A DNA stretch of 64,000 bases from Natrialbaceae archaeon AArc-T1-2 (lineage in GTDB: Archaea > Halobacteriota > Halobacteria > Halobacteriales > Natrialbaceae). Below, piece after piece: positions 16,099 to 25,528 of this stretch (position 1 is its first letter; every line of letters starts with the position of its first letter). The stretch covers positions 1,674,001 to 1,738,000 of the forward strand of contig NZ_CP127174.1 of the NCBI RefSeq assembly GCF_030273315.1, written 5' to 3'. Under the pieces are notes generated by a model. That model made no database searches. It was not told the DNA's origin and saw only the letters and a list, made by a program, of their open reading frames with translations. The translations under genes and the position numbers were made by a program.

Positions 16099-17862
16099 TC
16101 AGTACAGCTCCCTGATCTGATCTTCGAGATCGGACTCGAGGTCGTCGATGAACTCGTTCCACTCCGCTGCGGTGCCCATCCGGTTGAGCCGCGGGGCGGC
16201 GTCGACGTCCTGGATCTCCTCGACCGGGACGCCGGCGTCGAGTGCGTCGAACGCCTCGTCGTTGAACGTCTTGATCGCCCGCAGCATCCGGTAGGTCTTC
16301 ATCGGCTCACAGTAGGTGTCGACGTCGTGGAACGCGTTCTGCTGGAGCCACGCCTCACGCAGGTAACGGGCGACCTCCAGCGTGAGCTGTTGGTCCTCCG
16401 GCAGGGCGTCCTTGCCGACGAGCTGGACGATCTCTTGGAGTTCGTCTTCCTCGTCGAGCACGTCGACTGCCCACTGGCGAACTTCCGGGAAGTCCTCGGT
16501 GACGTTCTCACGGAACCACGGATCCAGCTGCTGGCGATACAGCGAGTACGACTCGTTCCAGTTGATCGACGGGAAGTGTCGTCGCTCCGCGAGGTCGGCG
16601 TCGAGCGCCCAGAACGTCTTGACGATACGCAGGGTGTTCTGGGTGACCGGCTCGGAGAAGTCACCGCCTGGCGGGCTGACTGCACCGATGACCGACACCG
16701 ACCCCTGGGTGCCGTTTATGTTCTGGAACAGGCCGGCTCGCTCGTAGAACTCAGAGAGCGCCGCAGCGAGATAGGCCGGATAGCCCTCCTCGCCGGGCAT
16801 CTCCTCGAGTCGGCTCGAGATCTCTCGCATGGCCTCTGCCCACCGCGAGGTGGAGTCGGCCATCAGCGCGACGTCGTAGCCCATGTCCCGGAAGTACTCC
16901 GCGATCGTGATTCCCGTGTAGATACAGGACTCGCGGGCTGCGACGGGCATGTTCGAGGTGTTCGCGATGAGACACGTCCGGGACATGAGCGGCTTGCCGG
17001 TCTTCGGGTCCTCGAGTTCGGGGAAGTCCTCGATGACCTCGGTCATCTCGTTGCCACGCTCGCCACAGCCGACGTAGACGACGATGTCCGCGTCGGCCCA
17101 CTTCGCGAGCTGGTGTTGGGTGACCGTCTTGCCCGAGCCGAACGGACCGGGAATCGCCGCAGTACCGCCTTTGGCGATCGGAAACAGGCCGTCGAGAATT
17201 CGCTGGCCACTGACCAGCGGAATCGTCGGCGTCTCTTTCTCCTCGGCCGGGCGGGCCTGGCGAACCGGCCACTCCTGGTGCATGGTGATTTCCTCGCCCG
17301 AGTCGAGCGTCACGACCGGCTCATCGACCGTGAACGAACCCGACTCGACGGCGGTGACCTCGCCGCCCTCGTGCTCCGGCGGCACCATCACTCGATGGGT
17401 GATGCTCTCGGTTTCGGGGACTTCGCCGACCACGTCGCCGGGCTCGACATCGTCACCCTCCGAGACCGTCGGCTCGAACTCCCAGGTCTTCTCGAAGTCG
17501 ATCCCGGGAGCGTCGACCCCGCGGTCGAGAAACGCCGACCCCATCTTCTCTTCTAGCTCGTCGAGCGGACGCTGGACGCCGTCGTAGATGGCGTCGAGCA
17601 TCCCCGGCCCGAGGTCGACCGACAGCGGCTCGCCCGTGTTCTCGACGGGTTCGCCGGGACCGACGCCGGAGGTCTCTTCGTACACCTGAATCGTGGTCAG
17701 GTTCCCTTCGATCTCGATGACCTCGCCCATCAGTCCTTCGTCGCCGACGTAGACGACGTCGTTCATCCGGGCGTCGAGGTCCGTGGCGGTCACGACTGGA
17801 CCGCTCACGCTTTCGATAACACCGTCCTCCTGGACGGTTTCGGTGTCTTCTGCCTGACTCAT
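16099..17862 (-). CDS. atpA: A-type ATP synthase catalytic subunit A
   Basis: The 587-residue catalytic subunit of the A1 head, coupling ATP formation to the ion gradient. Walker A is G239-P-F-G-S-G-K-T. The non-homologous insertion of about 90 residues (roughly 115-205) typical of A/V-type A subunits is present, and the D-S-T-S-R-W-A-E segment follows. No intein interrupts the P-loop region, a site where several archaea carry one. It starts four bases after the atpF stop and is followed by atpB. Confidence 0.97.
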   Translation of the reverse strand: MSQAEDTETVQEDGVIESVSGPVVTATDLDARMNDVVYVGDEGLMGEVIEIEGNLTTIQVYEETSGVGPGEPVENTGEPLSVDLGPGMLDAIYDGVQRPLDELEEKMGSAFLDRGVDAPGIDFEKTWEFEPTVSEGDDVEPGDVVGEVPETESITHRVMVPPEHEGGEVTAVESGSFTVDEPVVTLDSGEEITMHQEWPVRQARPAEEKETPTIPLVSGQRILDGLFPIAKGGTAAIPGPFGSGKTVTQHQLAKWADADIVVYVGCGERGNEMTEVIEDFPELEDPKTGKPLMSRTCLIANTSNMPVAARESCIYTGITIAEYFRDMGYDVALMADSTSRWAEAMREISSRLEEMPGEEGYPAYLAAALSEFYERAGLFQNINGTQGSVSVIGAVSPPGGDFSEPVTQNTLRIVKTFWALDADLAERRHFPSINWNESYSLYRQQLDPWFRENVTEDFPEVRQWAVDVLDEEDELQEIVQLVGKDALPEDQQLTLEVARYLREAWLQQNAFHDVDTYCEPMKTYRMLRAIKTFNDEAFDALDAGVPVEEIQDVDAAPRLNRMGTAAEWNEFIDDLESDLEDQIRELY

Positions 17863-17866
17863 AGTT

Positions 17867-18196
17867 TTATTCGTTGTCTTCCTCCATCAGGTCGATACCG
17901 ATCGCGCGTTTGATCTGCTCGCGCAAGCCGCCGCCACCGGTGCCGCTTCCGATGGTGACGACGACCGGTTCGACGCTCGTCTCGACGTCTTGTCGAACGT
18001 TCCTCGAGAGGTGTTCCAGGTCGTCGTCGTGCATGACGACGATCCCGACGCCGTCGTCGTCGAGTACGTCCGTCACCGCGTCGTCTAACTCTTGTGCTTT
18101 CTCGTCGTCCGGGACGTTCTCGAACCGTCTAACGCCGGCGAGTCGGAATCCGGTCGTGAACTCCGGACTGCCGACGACTGCGATCTCCTGGCTCAT
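17867..18196 (-). CDS. atpF: A-type ATP synthase subunit F
   Basis: A 109-residue central-stalk regulatory subunit. It shows the Rossmann-like start [19 protein letters not shown] and a [11 protein letters not shown] strand, then a poorly conserved charged C-terminal helix, all typical of the F subunit. The ATG at 18196 overlaps the end of atpC by four bases. It stands between atpC and atpA in the usual haloarchaeal order. Confidence 0.94.
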   Translation of the reverse strand: MSQEIAVVGSPEFTTGFRLAGVRRFENVPDDEKAQELDDAVTDVLDDDGVGIVVMHDDDLEHLSRNVRQDVETSVEPVVVTIGSGTGGGGLREQIKRAIGIDLMEEDNE

Positions 18197-19245
18197 AGGA
18201 TCACCAGTTCGTCCTCGATTTCGCTCTCGGTGAGGCCGACCTCGCGACCGCGTGCGATCGCACGGATGTTTTCGACCTCCCGCTCTTTCGCGAGGATGTA
18301 CGACAGCACCGCGGAGACGGAGACCGGATAGATGCTCGAGAGCCGATCGGCGTACTCGAGCAACGCGGCGTCGAGTGCGTGCTCGAACTGGATGAGGCTC
18401 TCGGCTTCTCGTAGCCTGGTCAGCGCCGACGACAGCCGGTCGCCGTATCGCTGGTTGTCTGCGATGTGGCTGACGAGTTCGTCGTAGTCGTTGACCAGCC
18501 GCGACAGCTCCGCCTCCGTAAAGAGGACGCCGCCTTCGATGTAAAACTCTGCGGGGTCGAGGTCTGCGCCGCTGCGGGCGAGTCGCAAGGCGTTGCGGGC
18601 GTTCCGGAAGTCGATCTCGGCCTCGAGGAACTCGACGTACAGCGCCTCTGGTCCCTCCTCGGACCGACCGAGGTCTTCGAGGAGGTTCTCGTAGAACTCG
18701 CGGTCCAAGGCGTTCTCGAGCGGGATCAACATCTCCGTCTGCTCGTACTCCTCGTAGGCCTCCTCGAGGGGGTCGTGGAAGATCGTCCCGTCGAGCACCT
18801 CGATGGCGTCGTCGATCGAGTCGACCTCGACGAGCCGGTCGAGGACGTTGTCCTCGAGTTCGCCGGCACGGATGAGGTCGGTCTTGATCTCTTCCGGCGG
18901 CGTCTCCGTATAGATGCCACGGATGATCGTCTTGACGTTCCAGACGTCGAACTTCCGGAGGTACCGTGCGATGAGGTCGTAGAGACGTCCCTCCGACCAC
19001 TCGAGCAGATCGTGGAAGTGTTTCGCGAGGTTGCGATTCAGCGCGTACTCGACCAGGTCGACTCCCGAAAAGCGGGTGCCGAGTGCGTTGATCTCGCGTT
19101 CGTACTCGGTCTCTTCCATGAACCGCGCGATCCCGCTTGGCCCCATCCGGATGAGTTTCCGATAGTCCTCGTCTGCGAACAGCGCTGCTCTGCGGGCCCT
19201 GACGCGGGCGTTTACGAACTCCGGATTCGAGGCTCTCGTGCTCAT
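18193..19245 (-). CDS. atpC: A-type ATP synthase subunit C
   Basis: The 350-residue V-type d/A-type C subunit, an all-helical funnel joining the central stalk to the K ring. Family features include the N-terminal N-A-R-V-R-A-R-R segment, the repeated three-helix units, and the L-R-x-A-R/N-A-R-N-A pattern near residue 215. It overlaps atpE and atpF by four bases each (ATGA), implying translational coupling. Confidence 0.95.
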   Translation of the reverse strand: MSTRASNPEFVNARVRARRAALFADEDYRKLIRMGPSGIARFMEETEYEREINALGTRFSGVDLVEYALNRNLAKHFHDLLEWSEGRLYDLIARYLRKFDVWNVKTIIRGIYTETPPEEIKTDLIRAGELEDNVLDRLVEVDSIDDAIEVLDGTIFHDPLEEAYEEYEQTEMLIPLENALDREFYENLLEDLGRSEEGPEALYVEFLEAEIDFRNARNALRLARSGADLDPAEFYIEGGVLFTEAELSRLVNDYDELVSHIADNQRYGDRLSSALTRLREAESLIQFEHALDAALLEYADRLSSIYPVSVSAVLSYILAKEREVENIRAIARGREVGLTESEIEDELVIL

Positions 19246-19823
19246 TGCTCGAAGAGTTGGTTACTGATTTCCCGGAGGTTCTCCTCCCAGACGTCCTCTA
19301 AGACCGAATCGAACGTGTTGTTCACGCGGACCCGGGACTGCTCGCTCTCGACGACGACGCCGCCGAGACAGTCGTACTCGCCGGCGTACTCGTAGCTGCC
19401 GTAGTCGGCGAGAATCGACTCGAGCAACTCCTGGTCGTCACCGTGACCGTAGACCGACACGTCGTCGCCCTCGTCGAACTCGACACGTGCAGCGTCGAGC
19501 AGGGCTCGAGTGAGCTCCTCTCTGGTCTCGCCTTCGAGGTCGGCGAGTTCGCGTTCGACCTCCTCGCGTACCTCACCGAGGACGTTACGACGAGCCTCCA
19601 GGCGCTTTTGTTTTGCCTCCAGTTTCGCACTGGAGCGTCGCTGTTCACGTAGCTGGTCGATTTCGCGTTCGACCTCCTGTTCTGCCGTTTCGAGGATCTC
19701 TTCTGCGTCGTCTTCGGCGGCCGATACGATCTCGTCTGCGCGTTCTTCGCCCTCCGTACGGATGCTCTCCGCACGCGCGTTGGCCTCGTCTCGAATGTCC
19801 TCAACGACTGTGTCCAAACTCAT
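19242..19823 (-). CDS. atpE: A-type ATP synthase subunit E
   Basis: A 193-residue peripheral-stalk subunit. The N-terminal half (to about residue 90) is a long alanine/glutamate-rich coiled coil that pairs with subunit H. The C-terminal half is the globular head with the conserved Y-D-C-L-G-G-V-V-V-E-S turn and a V-N-N-T-F-D-S segment near the end. It starts 18 bases after atpK and overlaps atpC by four bases. Confidence 0.95.
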   Translation of the reverse strand: MSLDTVVEDIRDEANARAESIRTEGEERADEIVSAAEDDAEEILETAEQEVEREIDQLREQRRSSAKLEAKQKRLEARRNVLGEVREEVERELADLEGETREELTRALLDAARVEFDEGDDVSVYGHGDDQELLESILADYGSYEYAGEYDCLGGVVVESEQSRVRVNNTFDSVLEDVWEENLREISNQLFEQ

Positions 19824-19841
19824 TGGTAAAGGAGTGGTCGT

Positions 19842-20117
19842 TTAGACCAGGAAAATGACGACGATCGCGAAAATGACGAGCGTTTCCGGAAGCACCGTCA
19901 TGACGATACCGGGAACGAACATCTCGTCGTCTTCGGCGATCGCGCCGACGGCTGCGGCACCGATACCGCGCTCTGCGTATCCGGCGGCGAGTGCGGCGAG
20001 ACCGACGCCGACGGCTGCGGCGGCGTCGGCGAAGTGGTCTGCAGCTTCGACGTCGAATTCGTTGGTTTCTGCGGCCTCCAGTGCGACGTTTGCGAGTTCG
20101 ACTTCGGGTCCAATCAT
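19842..20117 (-). CDS. atpK: A-type ATP synthase proteolipid subunit K
   Basis: A 91-residue c-ring subunit. After an acidic N-terminal segment there are two hydrophobic helices (about residues 32-60 and 68-91). The first contains the glycine-rich GVGLAALAAGYAERGIGAAAVGAIAE pattern in sections, and the second carries the ion-binding carboxylate in V-L-P-E-T-L-V-I-F. The Glu in the second helix would be the H+ (or Na+) site. Between it and atpI lies a decayed copy of the atpI tail, so the usual close atpI-atpK spacing is lost. Confidence 0.94.
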   Translation of the reverse strand: MIGPEVELANVALEAAETNEFDVEAADHFADAAAAVGVGLAALAAGYAERGIGAAAVGAIAEDDEMFVPGIVMTVLPETLVIFAIVVIFLV

Positions 20118-20123
20118 GGGTAA

Positions 20124-20273
20124 TTAAGTTCCGTTGGGTTCGACTGCTCCGAACAAGTCGTATCTGTCCGTGCACCCCTCATAAAACTCTCGAAAGAATT
20201 CGACATAGCTAAGCCGGATCAACTGATTCTGCGACCGCGTGTCACTACCTTCCAGTATCTCTACGTACCACAT
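20124..20273 (-). pseudogene. Duplicated, diverged C-terminal tail of atpI
   Basis: A frame ending at TAA (20124-20126) encodes Q-x-L-I-R-L-S-Y-V-E-F-F-R-E-F-Y-E-G followed by a Y-D-L-F-G ending. The atpI tail reads Q-M-L-R-L-E-Y-V-E-F-F-Q-K-F-Y-E-G and then Y-D-P-F-G, so the last ~35 residues are clearly homologous (20124 to about 20231). Upstream of that there is no transmembrane part; the frame can open at an ATG (20273) or a TTG (20312). The copy is more AT-rich than atpI. It is best seen as the residue of an ancient duplication of the 3' end of atpI, though a 49-residue peptide could still be made. A TATA-like ATATTTAATG lies just before that ATG. Confidence 0.7.
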
Positions 20274-20339
20274 TAAATATGTGTCCGAACGAGCACTTCT
20301 CGAATACGTCAAGACAGTGAGAGCGTTCCGACCGTCCGA

Positions 20340-22562
20340 TCAGTCGGCCTGCGTTCGAGCAGTGCCGTCGTGACCGAACGGATCGTACTCCTCGCCGCTG
20401 CCCTCGTAGAACTTCTGGAAGAACTCCACGTACTCCAGACGCAGCATCTGGATGCCTGCCGCGGTGATCCCGAGCAGGAGCACCAGGATGTGCCCGAGCA
20501 CGAACACGGCGATCGCGAGCGGGATCGTAACGATCAACGGATCGATGTGGACGAGTCCGGCGAAGCCGGGCTCGAGCATCTCGTACTCGTAGCCGGAGAT
20601 CTCCTCGATGCCCAGCCCGGGGTAGTTGAAGTAGGTGTACCCCTCAGGCGTGTCGTACGCACCGAAGACCAGCAGGTTCACCGCGAAGGCCATCCCACCC
20701 TTCGCGAGCAAGACGGCGACCATCCGCAGGTACGAGAGAACGTGTCCGAACGCCCAGGCGGGCGTCTCGAACACGCCGGCGATCCCCTCTCCGATGGCGA
20801 TCAGGACGACGCCGACGAGTAACATCGCGAGGCCGGCGAGTCCGGCGACCTCGGGCAGGGCAGTGAAACCGACGAATTCGTTGAGGATGCTCTCCTCTCC
20901 GACGAGGAACGCGGGTTTTCCGCCGAGAGCGTGGGCGCTGAAGATCCAGATGAACAGGCCGTTCATCGCGAGGATCCACGATGCTCGCTCGTAAATCGCC
21001 GCCTTCACGCCATGACCGAGCTCATTGATAAAGCCAAGCACCAGGCCGATGTTGAGGTGGACGATCCCGAACAGGATGCTCAGGATAACCCACAGCAGCG
21101 CCCACTGCTCGAGCTGGAGCCCCTTGCTCAACGCGCCGGCAAGCGGGAGGAACTCGAGGCCGACGTCGCCCATGTGGATGCCGAAGATGTCGTCGTAGAG
21201 GTAGCCGAAGATGACGGTGAACACGCCGGCCCAGATGCCGATCGTTCCCAGGGCCTTCCCGGCGTCGGAGTCGAAGATCTTCCAACAGCCCCAGCCCATC
21301 AGCATATAGAGGAGCCCGTAGCCGATGTCCCCGATCATGAACCCGAACGCGAACGGGTAGGTGAGGAAGACAAAGAGCGTGGGATCGAGTTCACTGTATT
21401 TGGGCTGGCCGACCATCTTGACGAGCAACTCGAAGGGCTTTGCCGGCGTGATGTTGTTGAGCACGACCGGCGGTTCCTCGTCCATCGTTACGGTCCCGTT
21501 CTGGGACCGGCCGCCGTCGGTGGCGGCTTTGGACGACTCCGTGCGCTCTGTCGTCGCTTTCGTGTCGCCCTCCTCGCCTTCGCCATCGCCCGACCCCGTG
21601 TGGGCCTGGGCACCGTGTGCGTGGTCCTCGTAGTCGGCGACCTCGAGCTGTTCGATCTCGACGCTGTCGCCGACAGCGTCACGCAGTGCCGAAGCGAACT
21701 CGTCGTACCGCTCCGCGGGGATCCATCCTTCGGCGATGAACGCACGTTTGGTCGTCGCGAACTGCAACGGTGCGTCGGCACGTTGGGCCTCGATCGACAG
21801 CTCCGCTTCGAGCCCGAGCAGAAAGCCGCCCTCGGCGCGTTTGAGCTGCCCGAGTTCGGCGTCTACCTCCTCGCGTTCGGTCTCGAGTTCGCGTCTTCTG
21901 TCCTCGAGCTGGCCGACGTACTGCTGTGGACTCTGTTCGGTCTCCGGAACCGCATACCGGTCGAACTCGATGCCCACGAGCGCGTCGTCGATGACGCCCT
22001 CGGCGTCGTCTTCGTCCTCGGCCGGTGCGGCCACGATGGCCACGACGTCGCCGCCGGTGAACGTCTCGTAGGCACGGATCGACTCCTCGGCTGTGAGTGC
22101 GTCTTCGACGGCCGAGTGCGGTCCTTCGCCGACGAGGACCTCGACGCTGTCATATCCCGACAGCAGGTCGAGGTCGATCCCGAGTTCGGCAAACGGCGCG
22201 ACGCGGTCGATCTCCTCGTCGACCTCCCGGAGTTCGGCTCGCAGCTCGTCTCGCTGGTCGTCGAGCCCGTTGATCCGGGTCCGGACGTTCTCGAGTCGGC
22301 TCTCCCAGTCCTCATCAGGCGTCTCGGGAGTGACGTCGTCTGCCTCGAGGCCGAGGGTGCTCTCGAGTGCCCGGACGGTCACGAGCTTCTCGGAGACGTC
22401 GTCGGCTCCCTCGATGGGGTTGCCGTTGTCGAACCCGTCCCAGGAGCCGTCGTAATCCGAGAGATGCACCAGGTTCAACTCGTGGACCGTCTCGATGACC
22501 TCGGGCATGACGCCCTTGGAGCCGGCCACCGAGACCTTGCTCATCCGCTTAGGTCTGAGCAT
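20340..22562 (-). CDS. atpI: A-type ATP synthase subunit I (a)
   Basis: A 740-residue membrane subunit. The N-terminal ~370 residues are a soluble arm of coiled coils and alpha/beta lobes. It includes an acidic low-complexity insertion (about 320-355, rich in G, D, E, T, S, K) that is a halophilic addition. The rest is a multi-helix membrane domain with the F-G-F-M-I-G-D-I-G-Y-G segment and the helix carrying the conserved arginine (L-S-Y-L-R-M-V-A-V) that faces the K ring. The MLRPKRMSKV start is preferred because it overlaps atpH by 14 bases and is typical of haloarchaeal AtpI. Confidence 0.95.
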   Translation of the reverse strand: MLRPKRMSKVSVAGSKGVMPEVIETVHELNLVHLSDYDGSWDGFDNGNPIEGADDVSEKLVTVRALESTLGLEADDVTPETPDEDWESRLENVRTRINGLDDQRDELRAELREVDEEIDRVAPFAELGIDLDLLSGYDSVEVLVGEGPHSAVEDALTAEESIRAYETFTGGDVVAIVAAPAEDEDDAEGVIDDALVGIEFDRYAVPETEQSPQQYVGQLEDRRRELETEREEVDAELGQLKRAEGGFLLGLEAELSIEAQRADAPLQFATTKRAFIAEGWIPAERYDEFASALRDAVGDSVEIEQLEVADYEDHAHGAQAHTGSGDGEGEEGDTKATTERTESSKAATDGGRSQNGTVTMDEEPPVVLNNITPAKPFELLVKMVGQPKYSELDPTLFVFLTYPFAFGFMIGDIGYGLLYMLMGWGCWKIFDSDAGKALGTIGIWAGVFTVIFGYLYDDIFGIHMGDVGLEFLPLAGALSKGLQLEQWALLWVILSILFGIVHLNIGLVLGFINELGHGVKAAIYERASWILAMNGLFIWIFSAHALGGKPAFLVGEESILNEFVGFTALPEVAGLAGLAMLLVGVVLIAIGEGIAGVFETPAWAFGHVLSYLRMVAVLLAKGGMAFAVNLLVFGAYDTPEGYTYFNYPGLGIEEISGYEYEMLEPGFAGLVHIDPLIVTIPLAIAVFVLGHILVLLLGITAAGIQMLRLEYVEFFQKFYEGSGEEYDPFGHDGTARTQAD

Positions 22563-22881
22563 GGACGTCCTCCTGGAACAGGGACACGACGTGTTCTGTC
22601 ACCTCGTCGATTCGCGTTTCGGCGCGTTCTTCGAGTTTCCTGCGTTCGTCTTCGCCCTCCGCGAGGAGCTGTTGACACTCCTCGTCGATCTCCTCGCGGG
22701 CCTTCTCGAGTCGCTGTTCTTTCAGTTCACGCGCTTCCTGCTCGGCTTCAGAGCGGATCTGTTCGGCGCGCTCCCGGGCCTGGGCTATTCGCTCGTCGCG
22801 ATCGGCCTCTGCCTGTGCGACGATGTCGTCGGCCTCCTCCTCCGCCGACTGGAGTCGTTCGAGAACCTCTGGCCTCGGCAT
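22549..22881 (-). CDS. atpH: A-type ATP synthase subunit H
   Basis: A 110-residue peripheral-stalk subunit, almost entirely one right-handed coiled coil with hendecad-like repeats (E-A-D-R-D-E-R-I-A-Q-A-R, E-Q-E-A-R-E-L-K-E-Q-R). It pairs with subunit E. It is the first gene of the operon: a TATA-like CTTATACG on the minus strand (about 22912-22919) lies 31-38 bases before the ATG. Confidence 0.92.
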   Translation of the reverse strand: MPRPEVLERLQSAEEEADDIVAQAEADRDERIAQARERAEQIRSEAEQEARELKEQRLEKAREEIDEECQQLLAEGEDERRKLEERAETRIDEVTEHVVSLFQEDVHAQT

Positions 22882-23005
22882 AGTCTAAGCGTGTGAACGT
22901 TTGCGACAACGCGTATAAGGTAGTTGCGGAACCGTTCGATACCGCCACGGCGGCTGCCCGAGGAGAACGGCAGACATATTGGTCCCGCTTCGAAACGCAC
23001 GACCG

Positions 23006-23638
23006 ATGGGAATCCTCGAGAACAAGGCCCGTGCCCGGCTGTTCTACAAGTACCTCTCGACGGTGTACGACCGGATCAACCCGTTCGTCTGGACCGAGGA
23101 GATGCGAACCGAGGCGCTCTCTCTCCTCGAGTTTCCCGATGACGCGACGGTACTCGACGTCGGCTGTGGCACCGGCTTCGCCACCGAGGGACTGCTCGAA
23201 CACGTCGACGAGGTCTACGCGCTCGACCAGAGCGAACACCAACTCGAGCAGGCCTACGCGAAGTTCGGCAAGCGGGGCTCGGTCAACTTCCACCGTGGCG
23301 ACGCCGAACGACTGCCGTTTGCGACCGACACGTTCGATGTCGTCTGGTCGTCGGGTTCGATCGAGTACTGGCCGAACCCGATCCTCGCGCTCAGGGAGTT
23401 TCGCCGCGTACTGAAACCCGGCGGCCAGGCACTCGTCGTCGGACCGAACACGCCCGACAACCCGGTCACGAAGCGACTCGCCGACGCGATCATGCTCTTT
23501 TACGACGAGTACGAGGCCGACCGGATGTTCAAGACTGCCGGGTTCGAAGACGTCAGGCACCTGTTTCAGGGGCCGTCGTACAACCCCGACGTCGCGATTA
23601 CGACGGTTGCTCGCGCACCGGAGACCGGACGGTCGTAG
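23006..23638 (+). CDS. Class I SAM methyltransferase (probable quinone-biosynthesis type)
   Basis: A 210-residue SAM-dependent methyltransferase with motif I V49-L-D-V-G-C-G-T-G-F, an acidic residue at the end of the second strand (LDQS), motif II D-T-F-D-V-V-W and motif III L-K-P-G-G. The haloarchaeal proteins of this type beginning M-G-x-L-E-N-K-A-R-A-R-L-F-Y-K-Y-L are related to MPBQ/MSBQ (quinone/tocopherol) methyltransferases, so a role in menaquinone methylation is plausible but not shown. The ATG at 23006 fits this conserved start; the frame opens nine codons earlier. Confidence 0.8.
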   Translation: MGILENKARARLFYKYLSTVYDRINPFVWTEEMRTEALSLLEFPDDATVLDVGCGTGFATEGLLEHVDEVYALDQSEHQLEQAYAKFGKRGSVNFHRGDAERLPFATDTFDVVWSSGSIEYWPNPILALREFRRVLKPGGQALVVGPNTPDNPVTKRLADAIMLFYDEYEADRMFKTAGFEDVRHLFQGPSYNPDVAITTVARAPETGRS

Positions 23639-23651
23639 TCGGTACCGGATA

Positions 23652-24140
23652 TCACGTCGCCGTCGCCTCGAGCGTCGCCACTGTCTGTCCGTCGACGGCG
23701 AGTCGGACGGTGACCTCGTCGCCGGCCTCGATCGTCGGTTCGTTCGTCGAGGCGACCACGAACGTCGCTCGTTCGCCGGTCGTCCACTGCGACTCCGTCG
23801 CCGCGTTGAACGGCCCACTCGGCGCGTTTTCAAAGCCCGTCGCTCCGACGAACGGAACCGGCGGTTGATGAGCGAGCGGTTCGCCGTCGACCTCGACCGT
23901 GACGGTGAGTTCTTCGACGTCGACGGGATCGCCGGCGACGTGCTCGATCGTTACCGTCCCGTCCGTCTCGACTGCGAGGGAAAACGCCGCGTTTGGGCCG
24001 GGCGACGGGAGCGACCACGCGCCGACGCTCGCAGCGACGACCCCTGCGATAACGACGGTGATCGCGACGAGCAACACGACGCCGACGGCGGGGCTTACGC
24101 TTCGGTTTCGGTCGGTGATCCCGATGTCACTCGGCGACAC
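23652..24140 (-). CDS. Type IV pilin-like protein
   Basis: A 162-residue protein with the archaeal type IV pilin N terminus. A basic leader (D-R-N-R-S) is followed by V-S-P-A-V-G-V-V-L-L-V-A-I-T-V-V-I-A-G, the pre-pilin peptidase cleavage region and hydrophobic assembly helix (DUF1628-type). The rest is a small beta-rich domain. It is probably an extracellular pilin or a membrane-anchored pilin-like protein used in adhesion. It follows the secreted-protein gene on the same strand with a 57-base gap, and the two may form one unit. Confidence 0.82.
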   Translation of the reverse strand: MSPSDIGITDRNRSVSPAVGVVLLVAITVVIAGVVAASVGAWSLPSPGPNAAFSLAVETDGTVTIEHVAGDPVDVEELTVTVEVDGEPLAHQPPVPFVGATGFENAPSGPFNAATESQWTTGERATFVVASTNEPTIEAGDEVTVRLAVDGQTVATLEATAT

Positions 24141-24197
24141 GGGGACGCTGGCTCTCCGCTCTTACTTGAACCTGCGGTCGCTTCCGTACTCCGTGGA

Positions 24198-25391
24198 TCA
24201 GGAATCCGGCAGCGTCGCCGTCACGTTCCCCTCTGCCGTCGCCGCCGTCAGCTCGAACTCGCTCGCTGGCGGTACCACCCACAACGTGCCGTCGTCCGTC
24301 TCGTCGACTTCGTAGTCGTCGACGACGATCGTCGCGTCGACCGGTTCGTCCGTCTCGCGGTCGGTGACGGTCACCTCGAGCGGGCCGTTAGCTGGCGTCT
24401 CGTTGACCGACAGCTCGAGCGAGTCGTTCGTCCACGTTCGATCGGCGGGCGTCGTGGGAAGCTCCTCGACGGCCAGTTCCTGAACTTCGCGGTGGACGTC
24501 GCCGGTCCCGCCGTCGAGATACACCGTGAGGTCGCCCTGGACGGTCGGGAGGCTGGTCCGGTAGAGATTCGCTGCCGGGAATCCGACGGTCCCTCTCGAG
24601 CCGTCGGCGAGGTTGTCGGCCGCCCACGGGTACTGCTGGAGGACGTACTCCTCTGCCGCTCCGGGCGTCTCGAACTGATCGGGCTCGGTAGCGTCGCGGT
24701 TGTCGAACCGCGTCGTCTCGCGGACGTACGTCCCGCCGTCGATCGCGCCGATCGTGTAGCCGTCCTCGGACGTATCGACGACGACGTCGACCGACGTCGG
24801 CCCGCCAAGGTTGTGACTCGCCGCGTCGAGTCGCGTCCGGGTGGCGCTCTCGTGGCGTTCGAGTCGTGCCTGATCGGAGTCGACCGAGATGGAGTAGCCG
24901 GGCACTCGGTCGGCACGGTCATCGAGCCGGTTCAGAGCGTCCTCGAGCGCGGCGGCCTCGTTCGTGTTGCGAACGAACGTCCGGATCAACTCCGCGTCCG
25001 AGAGCTCGCCCTCGGCGTGGCGGCGTATCGCCTCCCGTTCGCGATCCTCGAGGTCGTCGATCCGGTCGCGGATCCGTTCGTGTCCGGCGTCGACTGCCTC
25101 CTGTTGCTCTTCGAACGTACGATCCACGAACTCGTCCTCGGCGACGAAGAGGTCGTAGTCGACCCGGAGTTCGTCGTCCTGGGTCGCAAGCGCCGTCCCG
25201 AGGTCGGGACCGGTGCCGGCGTAACCGCTTTCGGCGTCCTCGTGGAGGGCGAGCCTGTTCGTCGTTTCCTCGGCCGTGGTGGGATCCGGCGACATCGCGT
25301 GACTGGCAAGCGGCGCGGCCGAGACGACGGTGATGGCTGGCAACGACAGGGCTAAAAGCAACGCGAGGAGGGCTGAAGCCGCGTTGGTCAT
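24198..25391 (-). CDS. Conserved secreted protein of unknown function
   Basis: A 397-residue protein with a classical Sec signal (residues 1-26, ALLALLLALSLPAITVVSA). The mature N-terminal half (about 60-170) is helical and highly charged (DRIDDLEDREREAIRRHAEG) and looks like a coiled coil. The C-terminal half is predicted beta and ends with an Ig-like segment (VNETPANGPLEVTVTDRETDEPVD). Similar haloarchaeal proteins are catalogued as DUF7094/DUF7096, a family identity I recall but cannot verify. Its position next to a pilin-like gene suggests a cell-surface role. The ATG at 25391 is chosen because the signal peptide starts there. Confidence 0.7.
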   Translation of the reverse strand: MTNAASALLALLLALSLPAITVVSAAPLASHAMSPDPTTAEETTNRLALHEDAESGYAGTGPDLGTALATQDDELRVDYDLFVAEDEFVDRTFEEQQEAVDAGHERIRDRIDDLEDREREAIRRHAEGELSDAELIRTFVRNTNEAAALEDALNRLDDRADRVPGYSISVDSDQARLERHESATRTRLDAASHNLGGPTSVDVVVDTSEDGYTIGAIDGGTYVRETTRFDNRDATEPDQFETPGAAEEYVLQQYPWAADNLADGSRGTVGFPAANLYRTSLPTVQGDLTVYLDGGTGDVHREVQELAVEELPTTPADRTWTNDSLELSVNETPANGPLEVTVTDRETDEPVDATIVVDDYEVDETDDGTLWVVPPASEFELTAATAEGNVTATLPDS

Positions 25392-25528
25392 CGACCCGAC
25401 AATCACACTCGAGGTACAAAAAGGAGTCGACACGTTCTATTGCGGTACGTTCGTCGCCACCGGGTGGTCGGCGACGGTGCTGGTACCGGGGCGTTTTTCC
25501 GGGTTGCTCTCTAAACGGTTGGTAGTAA

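Noticed and set aside
16081-17556. A 491-codon open frame opposite atpA, and a 650-codon one opposite atpI/atpH
   Set aside because: Antisense shadows of highly conserved genes. They lack any recognisable domain and would need transcripts running against the operon.
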